Shown: piece after piece, positions 34,094 through 43,258 of the stretch
Numbering within the stretch: position 1 is the stretch's first letter
Layout of the letters: every line of letters begins with the position of its first letter
NCBI GenBank assembly: GCA_964633715.1
Contig: CAZWHQ010000001.1
Location: 71,108-135,107 of the forward strand
Direction: 5' to 3'
Source of the DNA: JAUWVG01 sp964633715
GTDB lineage: Bacteria > Acidobacteriota > Aminicenantia > Aminicenantales > Aminicenantaceae
DNA: 64,000 nt
Made by a program: the position numbers and the translations under genes
The notes under the pieces: model-generated
Database searches by the model: none
The model's input: the letters and a program-made list of their open reading frames with translations, nothing else
Told to the model about the DNA's origin: nothing

Positions 34094-37000
34094 TTGAAAG
34101 TAAAAACTGGAAAATCAAATAGAACTGTAAAAGTGAGTTGTATCTTTTGGTTGGTCTGTCTTGGCTTTCTCTGTATGGTTTCACCCCTTCATGCTCAGTA
34201 TTTTGGGCAGAACAAGGTCCAGTATGAATCATTTGACTTTAAATTGATAAAGACAGAACACTTCGATATCTATTTTTACTCCGAACTCGCTCAGACCGCC
34301 CCTATTGCAGCGCGTTTGGCCGAACGCTGGTATTCCCGTCTTTCAAGAGTTTTTAGTTACAATCTCAGTGACCGGCAGATTTTGATACTTTATGCCAGTT
34401 CCCCACATTTTCAGCAGACATCGGCTATTTCAGGTATTCTCGGAGAAGGCACAGGGGGTGTGACGGAAATGTATAAAAGACGCATTGTTCTTCCCCTTGG
34501 TGCATCTCTGGGTGAATCGGACCACGTGATCGGCCACGAGCTGGTTCATGCCTTCCAGATAGACATGACCTCTCTAGGAAATTCTGGATTGGCTTCACAG
34601 CCGCCCAATGCCGCGCGTCTTCCGCTGTGGATGATCGAGGGCCTTGCCGAGTATTTGTCGATTGGGTCTGTCGATCCTCTGACGTCTATGTGGATGAGAG
34701 ACACCACTCGTCGGGAAGAACTGCCGACTGTTAAAAAACTGATCAACACATACAAGTATTTTCCCTACCGCTATGGCCAGTCACTATGGGCCTACATAAC
34801 GGGAAAATGGGGTGATATGAAGGTGCCCAGCCTTATGAAATCTGCGGGACGGTCTGGAAACTACGAACAGGCTATTCAGACAACATTAGGGATTTCTTTA
34901 GCAGACTTGTCTGAGGAATGGCACGAAGCGATGAAAAAAGCCTACAATCCTCTGGTTGGAATGACTCAACTTCAGGATCCATCGAGTCGGCTGCTGTTCA
35001 AAGGGACAGAGCTCAACAGGTTGAATTTATCTCCTTCGCTGAGTCCTGACGGGAATTTGATCGTTTTTTTGTCAACTCGAGATATGCTGTCTATCGATAT
35101 GTTCTTGGCCGATGCTCAAACCGGAAAAATAAAACGCAAACTTATCAGCACGGCCGTTGATCCTCATTTTGAAAGCATCCAGTTCATCAAATCTTCTGGG
35201 GGGTGGGATGCCAAGGGACGGCGATTTGTTTTTGGGGCCATCCGCAAAGGACAGCCAATTTTATCCATTGTAGATGTTGTAAAAAACTCAAGAGAGAGGG
35301 AGATTATGTTTCCCGATTTGGGGGAAATACTGAATCCGACCTGGTCACCGAACGGGCGAATGATTTCTTTTTCGGCTCTATCAGGAGGAGTCTCAGACCT
35401 TTTTATTTATGATCTAGAGACCGATGTTTTGAAAAAAATGACGGATGATCCATTTGCCGATATCCAACCTGCCTGGTCTCCAGATGGAAACAAGATTGTT
35501 TTTGTCACAGATCGATTTTCAACAGATCTACCCAATCTTAGTATGGGAAAATATGAATTGGCTCTCCTTGATCCTGAATCCGGACAGATTGAAAAAGTGA
35601 AAGGTTTTATCCGTTCTCACAACATCAATCCCCAATGGTCTCCTGACGCCAGAAGCCTGTATTTTATTTCTGATAAAAGTGGTATTGCGAATCTATATAA
35701 AATCGATTTAGGACAGGAAAAAATCAAACAGATAACCAATCTGTTTACAGGGATCAGCGGTATTTCGGCGTTAAGTCCTGCACTCTCTGTGGCATCACAA
35801 TCAGGGGATTTGGCCTTCAGTTTATACGAAGAAGGCTATTACAGCCTGTATTCTATGGATGGATCTAACATGATTGCCGGCACTGAGGACTTGGTGACTT
35901 TTGGAGATATCCTGCCTGCAGTCCTTCCTCCTAGAGAAAAGGGAGGGGGAGAGATTTTGGGTCTTTTGAAAAATCCTCTGTATGGGCTCCCTGAGGAGCA
36001 AACTTATGAAGTCGAAGAGTATGCCCCAAAATTATCCCTTGACTATATTAGCCCGCCTCAGCTGGCCGTAGGAGCGGATCGGTTCGGAACATATGGAGGC
36101 GGTGGAATTCTTATGTACTTCAGCGACATTCTTGGATACCACAGCCTCTCCTCTATGGTGCAGGTGAGCAGCCGAATCGAAGATTCCTCCTTTTTAGTGG
36201 GTTTTCAGAACACGAGATCCCGGTTCATGTGGGGAGGGGTGGCGCAGAGAATTCCTTACATCTACGGTGGATATGCCATTGGAATATCTGAATTATATGG
36301 CGAGCCTGTGTATATCGAACAGGAGTACATCTACCGGCAGATCAATTATCAGCTTTCCGGATTTGCCTCCTACCCATTCAGTAAGATGTTGCGCTTTGAG
36401 CTATCTGGAGGTTACCGGTTTCTTGATTTTGATAACGATGTGTACACAAGAGCCACTTCATTGATTGACGGCATGCTGTTATTAAGAGACAGAGAAAATC
36501 TGCCGGCGGCTCCAAGTCTCCATTTTGCTTTTGGATCCGCAGCACTTGTGTATGACTCTTCTATCTATGGTGCTACAAGCCCACTTCTGGGGCAGAGTTA
36601 CAGGTTTGAAATGTCTCCCTATGTCGGTTCTATTTCTTACACCAATGTACTGGCAGACTATAGGAAATACATCATGCCTGTCCGTCCCTTTACGCTGGCT
36701 TTTCGGTTTCTCCACTATGGACGTTATGGAACCGGTGCAGATGACGGTCGTCTCTATCCCTTATTCCTTGGTTATGAGAGTCTGGTCCGAGGTTACAATT
36801 ATAACTCTTTCAGCATCGAAGAAGTCCAAGGCGGCGGAGAAGATTCCTTTACATTTGACCGCCTGTTCGGCAGCAAACTGATGGTGGCTAACATTGAATT
36901 GAGATTTCCTCTACTCCGGGTATTAGGAATCGGGAGGGGGTACTACGGCACACTGCCTCTGGAATTTACGGCTTTCTATGATGTGGGATTAGCATGGTCG

Positions 37001-37174
37001 AACGAAGAATCACCCTGGTTTAATGGAGGAATCCGGAAACCTATCTCCAGTGCAGGAGTTGGATTGCGTATGAATGTTTTTGGCTATATGATCCTTGGAC
37101 TCAGCTATGTCCATCCCTTCGATCGGCCCATGAAGGGCTCGTACCTCCAGTTTACGATCATGCCCGGATTCTAG
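34094..37174 (+). CDS. Metalloprotease - TolB-like propeller - Omp85-type barrel fusion
   Basis: 1026 residues. A signal peptide ends near SPLHAQ. Residues 40-290 form an MA-clan (gluzincin) peptidase with HELVH at 148-152 and WMIEGLAEY at 179-187 supplying the third ligand. Residues about 300-600 carry TolB/PD40 propeller blades (LSPDGNLIVF, WSPNGRMISF, WSPDGNKIVF, WSPDARSLYF). From about 650 to the C-terminus strands end in a bacterial-surface-antigen (Omp85/BamA-like) barrel with FLGYESLVRGY and ANIELRFPLL, closing with an aromatic terminal residue (Phe). It probably sits in the outer membrane with the protease tethered. The start codon is uncertain: a TTG without a good ribosome site; a GTG at 34133 is an alternative. 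Confidence 0.8.
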   Translation: MKVKTGKSNRTVKVSCIFWLVCLGFLCMVSPLHAQYFGQNKVQYESFDFKLIKTEHFDIYFYSELAQTAPIAARLAERWYSRLSRVFSYNLSDRQILILYASSPHFQQTSAISGILGEGTGGVTEMYKRRIVLPLGASLGESDHVIGHELVHAFQIDMTSLGNSGLASQPPNAARLPLWMIEGLAEYLSIGSVDPLTSMWMRDTTRREELPTVKKLINTYKYFPYRYGQSLWAYITGKWGDMKVPSLMKSAGRSGNYEQAIQTTLGISLADLSEEWHEAMKKAYNPLVGMTQLQDPSSRLLFKGTELNRLNLSPSLSPDGNLIVFLSTRDMLSIDMFLADAQTGKIKRKLISTAVDPHFESIQFIKSSGGWDAKGRRFVFGAIRKGQPILSIVDVVKNSREREIMFPDLGEILNPTWSPNGRMISFSALSGGVSDLFIYDLETDVLKKMTDDPFADIQPAWSPDGNKIVFVTDRFSTDLPNLSMGKYELALLDPESGQIEKVKGFIRSHNINPQWSPDARSLYFISDKSGIANLYKIDLGQEKIKQITNLFTGISGISALSPALSVASQSGDLAFSLYEEGYYSLYSMDGSNMIAGTEDLVTFGDILPAVLPPREKGGGEILGLLKNPLYGLPEEQTYEVEEYAPKLSLDYISPPQLAVGADRFGTYGGGGILMYFSDILGYHSLSSMVQVSSRIEDSSFLVGFQNTRSRFMWGGVAQRIPYIYGGYAIGISELYGEPVYIEQEYIYRQINYQLSGFASYPFSKMLRFELSGGYRFLDFDNDVYTRATSLIDGMLLLRDRENLPAAPSLHFAFGSAALVYDSSIYGATSPLLGQSYRFEMSPYVGSISYTNVLADYRKYIMPVRPFTLAFRFLHYGRYGTGADDGRLYPLFLGYESLVRGYNYNSFSIEEVQGGGEDSFTFDRLFGSKLMVANIELRFPLLRVLGIGRGYYGTLPLEFTAFYDVGLAWSNEESPWFNGGIRKPISSAGVGLRMNVFGYMILGLSYVHPFDRPMKGSYLQFTIMPGF

Positions 37175-37178
37175 TCAT

Positions 37179-37234
37179 CCCAGCTTCCCTTTTAAGGCAC
37201 CGGTGCATCCTGGGAATACCGAAGCCTTATTTCT
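37179..37234 (+). terminator. Weak terminator-like hairpins
   Basis: Two interleaved stems, CCCAG/CTGGG (37179-37183 with 37210-37214) and TAAGGC/GCCTTA (37193-37198 with 37224-37229), precede TTTCT. Either could act as terminator after the barrel-protein gene. The interleaving would form a pseudoknot if both folded. Confidence 0.3.
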
Positions 37235-37383
37235 AATCGACTTGCTTGTTCACGGAGAACTCGTTCTTAAAATCACGGAAATGAGGATGCTGACTCCATT
37301 CAACAACCCATTGACAATAAGTTTGAAGCAAGTAGAATTGAATTTCATATCCTGGGATGAATATTAAAAATGGAGGTGACGAC

Positions 37384-38883
37384 ATGAAGAAATATTTAGT
37401 TTTGGCTGTAGTTATATCTTTCATATTTTTGCCCCAGATTTCTGAAGCCCAAACCGATCCGGTCGTAAAAAAAATTATCGAAATTGGCAAAACAGACAAC
37501 CGGACAATGAAACATCTGGACGTTCTCACAAATCGATTTGGTGGACGTCCTATCGGTTCTGCGGCGTACGATAATGCCGCCGAATGGGCCGGAAGGAAAT
37601 TTAAGGAGTGGGGTATGGATGTCGAGTATGATGTAGCCGGAACCCTTGCAGTGGGTTTCAACCGGGGCGCCTGGTTTGGAAAAATGACATCCCCAAAATT
37701 CATGCATCTGCATTTTGCCACTCCCTCCTATTCATCAGGAACCAGGGGTAAACAGGTTGGACATGCGGTTTTAGAACCCCAAAATGATCGTCAATTCGAG
37801 AGAATGAAAAAGAAACTGAGGGGAGCATGGGTACTGTTAGATCCTCCTGAACTCGATGAAGCGGAATTGGAAAGACGGAAAAAGATGACAACAGAAGAAC
37901 GGAATGAGCTGAGAGACAAAGAAAGAGCGGAAGCAAAGGCCAAACTGGATAAAATGGTAAGTGCAGGGATTCTTGGGGTCATCTCCTCAGCCCCAATCCC
38001 CATCAATGCCACCTATAACAGAGATGTAAAGGAATGGACATCATGGGATGATCTGCCTACAACATGTGATATCAAAATGGATGAGCATCAATTTGCAGAA
38101 ATCAAACAGCTGATTATCGAACGCCAGAGAGTGGAACTCGAATTCGATATCCGTAATTATTTTAAAATGGGACCAGTCTCCTATTCTAATGTTATTGGCA
38201 TAATTCCTGGCACAGAATACCCCGATGAATATGTGATAATGGGTGGACACCTTGATTCTTATGATGTGGCCTCGGGTGCCGTTGATGATGGATCCGGGAT
38301 GACACCTGCGATAGAAGCAGCTCGTTTGATCATGGCCGCTGGCGGCAAACCCAAACGAACAATATTGGTTTGTCTCTGGGCAGGAGAGGAATTTGGTATT
38401 CTGGGCGCCGGTCACTGGGTTGAAAAATATAAAGATCGATTGCCTAAAATATCCAACATGTTCAACAGGGATGGTGGTCCCACCGTGCCCACCGGGCTCT
38501 CCGTGTCTGAAGCCATGTGGGATGACATGGAAAAAATATGTCAGCCGCTAAACGATATCAATCCGGATTTTCCTTTTAAAATGGTAAAAAGAAAACCAAG
38601 AGAAAGGTCAAAACGTCCTGGGGGGACAGATTCTTCAGTTTTTTCTATGAACTGGGTACCGACCATGACCTTTTCAACAGCGGATCCTAAAGGTTATGAT
38701 TTCAACTACCGAGAAATCTGGCATACCGAAAATGATTATTACCAGAAAAGCATCCCAGAATATCAGGAACACACCTCCATTGTTACGGCTGTGGTTGTGT
38801 ACGGAGTGGCCAATCTCGACCATCTATTGTCGAGAGAAGGGTATTATCTTCCCGACAAGGAGCCAAATCCCAAGAAGAAATAA
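37384..38883 (+). CDS. Secreted M28-family metallopeptidase
   Basis: About 499 residues with a signal peptide (LVLAVVISFIFLPQISEAQ). The start at 37384 follows GGAGGTG. A protease-associated insertion occupies the middle (about 110-240, rich in charged helix EAELERRKKMTTEERNELRD). The M28 zinc site is complete: GGHLDSYD (His), GAVDDGSG (bridging Asp), WAGEEFG (Glu pair), NRDGG (Asp) and the final His in WHTENDYY. Expected activity is a periplasmic or extracellular amino- or carboxypeptidase. With the preceding protease-barrel protein and the GGT upstream it supports a peptide-feeding lifestyle. Confidence 0.88.
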   Translation: MKKYLVLAVVISFIFLPQISEAQTDPVVKKIIEIGKTDNRTMKHLDVLTNRFGGRPIGSAAYDNAAEWAGRKFKEWGMDVEYDVAGTLAVGFNRGAWFGKMTSPKFMHLHFATPSYSSGTRGKQVGHAVLEPQNDRQFERMKKKLRGAWVLLDPPELDEAELERRKKMTTEERNELRDKERAEAKAKLDKMVSAGILGVISSAPIPINATYNRDVKEWTSWDDLPTTCDIKMDEHQFAEIKQLIIERQRVELEFDIRNYFKMGPVSYSNVIGIIPGTEYPDEYVIMGGHLDSYDVASGAVDDGSGMTPAIEAARLIMAAGGKPKRTILVCLWAGEEFGILGAGHWVEKYKDRLPKISNMFNRDGGPTVPTGLSVSEAMWDDMEKICQPLNDINPDFPFKMVKRKPRERSKRPGGTDSSVFSMNWVPTMTFSTADPKGYDFNYREIWHTENDYYQKSIPEYQEHTSIVTAVVVYGVANLDHLLSREGYYLPDKEPNPKKK

Positions 38884-38904
38884 TAAATAAATTAAATCTG
38901 AAAA

Positions 38905-39648
38905 TCAGGGCAAGTCGTGGACTTTTTCTCCGCGTGACGTGCGGAACTTGAAAATTTTCTCTTTTGTCTTGTTAATCAATTGCGTAATTTTAATGTGCCG
39001 TGGACAGACGTTTGTGCATTGATAAAAATTCTGGCAGGGCCAAATTCCATCCGGGAAATCAAGCCTTGAAACTCGTTCTTCAAAACCTGAATCCCGACTG
39101 TCATCGATAAAACGTTCTGCTTGAACGATTGAGGACGGACCGAGAAAATTGGGATTGATCCCTCTTACGACCGGACATGCCGAATAACAGGCCGCACAGA
39201 GGATACATTTTGTGCCGTCATCAAAAAGTTCTCGGTCTTTTTGAGACTGAATCCGCTCCTTTTCTTTAACCGGCTCCGTGTTGACAAAATAAGGTTTGAC
39301 ATGGCGGTAATGCTGAAAAAATAGACTTTGGTCAACCATTAAATCTTTCTGGATAGGGAGGGTCTGAAGCGGTTCGATTTTTATGGGAGAGCCATCCTTG
39401 TTGATAACATCTTTGATGAGAGTCTTGCAGGCAAGCCGTTCGGTGCCGTTAACCTTCATTGCATCTGATCCGCAAACCCCGTGTGCGCAGCTCTTTCGGA
39501 ATCCAAGTGAAGGATCGATATATTGTTTGACTTTCATTAAAGCATCGAGGAGTCGGGCATCACCGTCGATTTCGACGTTGTATTTTTTAAAAAAAGCTTT
39601 TGTATCCTTTTGAGGATCATATCTTTGAATTTCGAGTGTAATTTTCAT
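38905..39648 (-). CDS. sdhB: Succinate dehydrogenase / fumarate reductase iron-sulfur subunit
   Basis: About 247 residues. The start at 39648 (after GGAGAGAG) gives MKITLEIQRYDPQKD, the usual opening; an in-frame ATG 40 codons upstream lies inside sdhA and adds unrelated sequence. The N-terminal 2Fe-2S domain shows CAHGVCGSDAM and a later Cys in RLACKTLI. The C-terminal domain has CILCAACYSACPV for the 4Fe-4S centre and CQNFYQCTNVCPRHI for the 3Fe-4S/4Fe-4S centres. It follows sdhA by 17 bases. No membrane-anchor (cytochrome b) gene lies next to either gene. Confidence 0.93.
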   Translation of the reverse strand: MKITLEIQRYDPQKDTKAFFKKYNVEIDGDARLLDALMKVKQYIDPSLGFRKSCAHGVCGSDAMKVNGTERLACKTLIKDVINKDGSPIKIEPLQTLPIQKDLMVDQSLFFQHYRHVKPYFVNTEPVKEKERIQSQKDRELFDDGTKCILCAACYSACPVVRGINPNFLGPSSIVQAERFIDDSRDSGFEERVSRLDFPDGIWPCQNFYQCTNVCPRHIKITQLINKTKEKIFKFRTSRGEKVHDLP

Positions 39649-39665
39649 GAGACTCTCTCCGTGCG

Positions 39666-41402
39666 TCAGTATTTTCTCGGTTTGGGCTTCCACCGGGATA
39701 TATCCACTGGTTTGTAGCCTATTTTTATGCTGTCTCCATCTAGCCAGCTCAGAGTGTGTTTGAGCCATTCGTCATCGTTGCGATTGGGGAAGTCTTCTCT
39801 GGAGTGAGCTCCCCGGCTCTCCTCTCTGTTGAGGGCCGAATATGCTGTGATATAGGCCAAATCCAGAAGATTTCCCAATTCCATAAAATCCAACAGATGG
39901 GTATTAAAGGCCTTGCCTGTTGGATAAATCTTGACTTGGGAATAGACCTGACGCAGTTCTTTTATTTTTTCTACGGCCTTCTGCATGTCTTGTCCGTTCC
40001 TGTAAATCCCGACTTTTTCCATCATAATATTTTGGAGTTCGAGCCGCAGATCTTGCGGGTTGGGGCCAAATGGACCTCCAGTTTTCGAAAGTATTTGATT
40101 TTGAGCATATCTTGTCGCATCTTTTTTTAAGGGACTTCTATCCGATCCTTGGACAAATTGTGCGATGTTTTGTCCGGCCCTCCGACCAAATACGATCAGA
40201 TCGACAAGGCTGTTTGTACCCAAGCGGTTAGCGCCGTGAACAGAAACGCAGGCGCATTCTCCTGCGGCGTACAAACCTTCATATTGATCCCCTTCTCCAT
40301 TTTTAAGCACCTTCCCATGGATGTCGGTTGGAATTCCTCCCATGGCATAGTGGGCTGTGGGTTGAACAGGAATAGGGTTTTCTGCCGGATCGATCCCTAA
40401 ATATGTTCGGCTGAAATCTGCGATGTCCGGAAGTTTGGCTTCGATCTTATCTTTTCCTAAATGTGTGGCATCGAGATGGACATAGTCTTCAATTGTCCTG
40501 TCTCCCTTTATCCCACGGCCCTCTCTGATTTCTTTTACGATGGAGCGAGCCACGATGTCCCTGGGTGCCAAGTCGAGCAGAGTGGGTGTGTATCGCTCCA
40601 TAAATCGCTCTCCATCTTTATTGCGAAGAATACCTCCTTCTCCCCGAACGCCCTCGGTAATAAGAATTCCCATACCTTTGATGCCAGTGGGATGAAATTG
40701 GTAGAATTCCATGTCTTCCAGCGGCACGCCTCTTCTCAGTAAAAGAGCCGGCCCATCTCCAGTATTGGCGTAGGCATTGGATGTGATCCTAAACATTCGC
40801 CCCGTACCTCCAGTAGCAAAAAGCACGGCCTTGGAATGAAACAAATGGATCTCTCCCGTGCTCAGCTCAAGGGCCACAACTCCAGAGCATCGCTGTCCTT
40901 CCAGGAGGACATCTATTACATGGAACTCATCAAAAAAGGTGACGTTGTTCTTAATGCACTGCTGGTAGAGTGTCTGAAGGATCATATGTCCGGTCCGGTC
41001 AGCGGCATAACATGCCCGCCGTACGGCGGATTTGCCAAAATTTTTTGTGTGTCCGCCAAAACGTCTTTGGTCTATGCGGCCTTCTGGAGTGCGGTTGAAG
41101 GGCAATCCCCGATTTTCCAAATCATAGACAGCCTGGACCGCCTCTTCTGCGAGAAGCAAGGCGGCCGGCTGGTCGGTCAGATAATCTCCTCCCTTAACTG
41201 TATCGAAGGCATGCCATTCCGGTTTGTCCTCTTCTATATTGCCGAGAGAAGCACTGATCCCTCCCTGAGCGGCTCCTGTGTGAGAGCGGATTGGATAGAG
41301 TTTTGAAATGACGGCTGTTTTAGTTGTTTTGCTGGCTTCGAGGGCTGCATAGAGCCCCGCTCCTCCGGCTCCAACAATTACGGCATCAAATGTATGGATC
41401 AA
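39666..41402 (-). CDS. sdhA: Succinate dehydrogenase / fumarate reductase flavoprotein subunit
   Basis: About 578 residues. The FAD-binding motif VIVGAGGAGLYAALEA, the SHTGAAQGG stretch with the His that binds FAD covalently, the HPTGI substrate loop, RGEGGILRN, and HGANRLGTNSLVDLIVFG are all conserved. The start is placed at the TTG at 41402 because the AAGGAG ribosome site lies within the first codons of the longer frame (TTG at 41417). Subunit sdhB follows. The absence of sdhC/D nearby means the anchor is encoded elsewhere or the complex is of an unusual type. Direction (oxidation or fumarate reduction) cannot be deduced. Confidence 0.93.
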   Translation of the reverse strand: MIHTFDAVIVGAGGAGLYAALEASKTTKTAVISKLYPIRSHTGAAQGGISASLGNIEEDKPEWHAFDTVKGGDYLTDQPAALLLAEEAVQAVYDLENRGLPFNRTPEGRIDQRRFGGHTKNFGKSAVRRACYAADRTGHMILQTLYQQCIKNNVTFFDEFHVIDVLLEGQRCSGVVALELSTGEIHLFHSKAVLFATGGTGRMFRITSNAYANTGDGPALLLRRGVPLEDMEFYQFHPTGIKGMGILITEGVRGEGGILRNKDGERFMERYTPTLLDLAPRDIVARSIVKEIREGRGIKGDRTIEDYVHLDATHLGKDKIEAKLPDIADFSRTYLGIDPAENPIPVQPTAHYAMGGIPTDIHGKVLKNGEGDQYEGLYAAGECACVSVHGANRLGTNSLVDLIVFGRRAGQNIAQFVQGSDRSPLKKDATRYAQNQILSKTGGPFGPNPQDLRLELQNIMMEKVGIYRNGQDMQKAVEKIKELRQVYSQVKIYPTGKAFNTHLLDFMELGNLLDLAYITAYSALNREESRGAHSREDFPNRNDDEWLKHTLSWLDGDSIKIGYKPVDISRWKPKPRKY

Positions 41403-41589
41403 ATGATTCTCCTTCAAGTTTGTTTTTTATGATTATTTGATTTACTATAAATTTAAAAGATTTACAAGTTAGGGTCAGGGAGAGCTGATGGAAGGAAAGA
41501 TGAAATTCGCACAAAATTTCCTTAAAATTCATCCTATCCATATGGATATATCATGGAATCTCGAAAGAAATAATTAAGAATAACAAGAA

Positions 41590-43239
41590 ATGAAAAGTAT
41601 CATTTTTAATTTTCAAGATTATCAAGACAAAGTCCAAAATAGACTGGCTTTGTGGCAGAAAGAAAACGTTGCCGAAAGACTTCAGGCAAAAGATCCTTCT
41701 CTCTGGTTTCCATCCCTGCAGGATGACATTGTCGACCGCCTAGGTTGGCTGAATCTACCCGAAAATATGGCTGAAAAACTGGATGGTTTCGAAATTTTCT
41801 GCGAAAAAATAAAAGCTGAATCCTATACCCATGTTGTGCTGTGTGCCATGGGGGGGTCAAGTATGGCCCCAGAAGTTTTTCGGGATATTTTTGGGAGTGC
41901 GTCCGGGCATCCCGAACTCATAGTCTTGGACAGCACACATCCAAAGGCCGTTAGTTCTGTTGAAAAAAAAATTCATCAAAAAAAGCCTTTATTTATCATT
42001 TCCAGTAAATCAGGGACAACACTAGAAACATTGTCTCTGTTCTCGTTTTTTTGGGATAAAATGGCCCCTTCTGATCAGATGCCGGGCAGAAATTTTGTTT
42101 CCATCACCGATCGGGAAACCCCGCTTGAAAAACTGGCCTTGCAGAGAGGATTTAGAAAAATATTTCACGCTCCCTCGGACCTTGGAGGCAGGTATTCCGC
42201 TCTGTCAGAATTTGGACTTTTGCCTGCTTCTCTTATAGGGATGGATGTGCGGAGGTTACTCGAACAGGCAAAATTTGCTTCGCAGAGCTGCAAGGGAGAA
42301 GATGATTATGAGGAGAAAGCATCCTGTTTGTTTTTAGGCGCTTTTTTAGGAGAATTAAATCCTGAACGAGATAAATTGACTATCTTAACATCCGCCTCAT
42401 TGAGAAGATTTTCTGACTGGCTGGAACAACTGATTGCAGAAAGCACGGGGAAAAATGGTCGAGGAATCATCCCGGTGATAAATGAACCGAAAATTTCACC
42501 CGAAGACTTTGGAGATGACCGCTATTTTATTGCATTTTTCTTAGACACAGAAAAAAACAAAGAACTTGTATCCTATGTGGAGCGTATCGAGCAGCTTGGT
42601 CATCCCACTGTCAGAATATATCTCAAAGATAAATATGGGATTGCCCAGGAAATATTCCGTTGGGAAGTGGCTGTCGCCCTTGCCGGAACGGTGATGGGCA
42701 TCCATCCGTTTAATCAGCCCGACGTTCAATTGACAAAGGAGTTCACTCGAAAAGTTTTAAAAATGGAAAAGAACACTTTGAAGAGAGAAGCGGAGAGCGT
42801 AACTTTTACCATAGATGATCAAAAGCTGGACGAGATGTTCGCTCAATGGATATCTTCAGGGCTGCCAGGGGATTATCTAAGTATCCAGGCTTTTCTGCCT
42901 CCATTTCCTGAAATTGAAGAGGCTGTGCAAAGAATCAGGAAAAACCTCTTTAAAAGAACTCATCTGGCGAGTACGTTTGGATTTGGACCCCGCTATTTGC
43001 ATTCAACAGGACAGCTTCATAAAGGAGGTCCCAACAAAGGATTGTTTCTTCAGCTGGTCGATGAACCGGAAATTGATCAACACGTGCCTGAAACAGATTA
43101 TTCTTTTAATTCTCTCATTCAGGCACAGGCTTTTGGTGACTTTTTATCTCTTAAAGAAAAAAATAACCGTATGCTGAGAATCAACCTTGGGACACATGTT
43201 CTTGACAGCCTCCTCCTGCTTAATAAGCTCCTCGAATAG
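41590..43239 (+). CDS. pgi: Glucose-6-phosphate isomerase of the transaldolase-fusion type, stand-alone
   Basis: 549 residues with a two-SIS-domain architecture. CAMGGSSMAPEVFRDIFG, SSKSGTTLETLSLF and the C-terminal FGFGPRYLHSTGQLHKGGPN are characteristic of the isomerase half of bifunctional transaldolase-phosphoglucose isomerase proteins rather than classical Pgi. Here no transaldolase domain precedes it, so it is a free-standing version. It converts glucose-6-phosphate and fructose-6-phosphate, joining NagB's product to central metabolism. The ATG has only a weak AAGAAA site. A 14-base palindrome (41535-41548) lies 40 bases upstream and could be an operator. Confidence 0.87.
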   Translation: MKSIIFNFQDYQDKVQNRLALWQKENVAERLQAKDPSLWFPSLQDDIVDRLGWLNLPENMAEKLDGFEIFCEKIKAESYTHVVLCAMGGSSMAPEVFRDIFGSASGHPELIVLDSTHPKAVSSVEKKIHQKKPLFIISSKSGTTLETLSLFSFFWDKMAPSDQMPGRNFVSITDRETPLEKLALQRGFRKIFHAPSDLGGRYSALSEFGLLPASLIGMDVRRLLEQAKFASQSCKGEDDYEEKASCLFLGAFLGELNPERDKLTILTSASLRRFSDWLEQLIAESTGKNGRGIIPVINEPKISPEDFGDDRYFIAFFLDTEKNKELVSYVERIEQLGHPTVRIYLKDKYGIAQEIFRWEVAVALAGTVMGIHPFNQPDVQLTKEFTRKVLKMEKNTLKREAESVTFTIDDQKLDEMFAQWISSGLPGDYLSIQAFLPPFPEIEEAVQRIRKNLFKRTHLASTFGFGPRYLHSTGQLHKGGPNKGLFLQLVDEPEIDQHVPETDYSFNSLIQAQAFGDFLSLKEKNNRMLRINLGTHVLDSLLLLNKLLE

Positions 43240-43243
43240 AAAA

Positions 43244-43258
43244 AGAGATGCAATCTCT
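43244..43258 (-). terminator. Hairpin terminator for the minus-strand TSUP gene
   Basis: AGAGAT (43244-43249) and ATCTCT (43253-43258) form a tight hairpin; on the minus strand it is followed by TTTTTCT. It overlaps the last codon of the TSUP gene and lies between two convergent genes. Confidence 0.45.
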
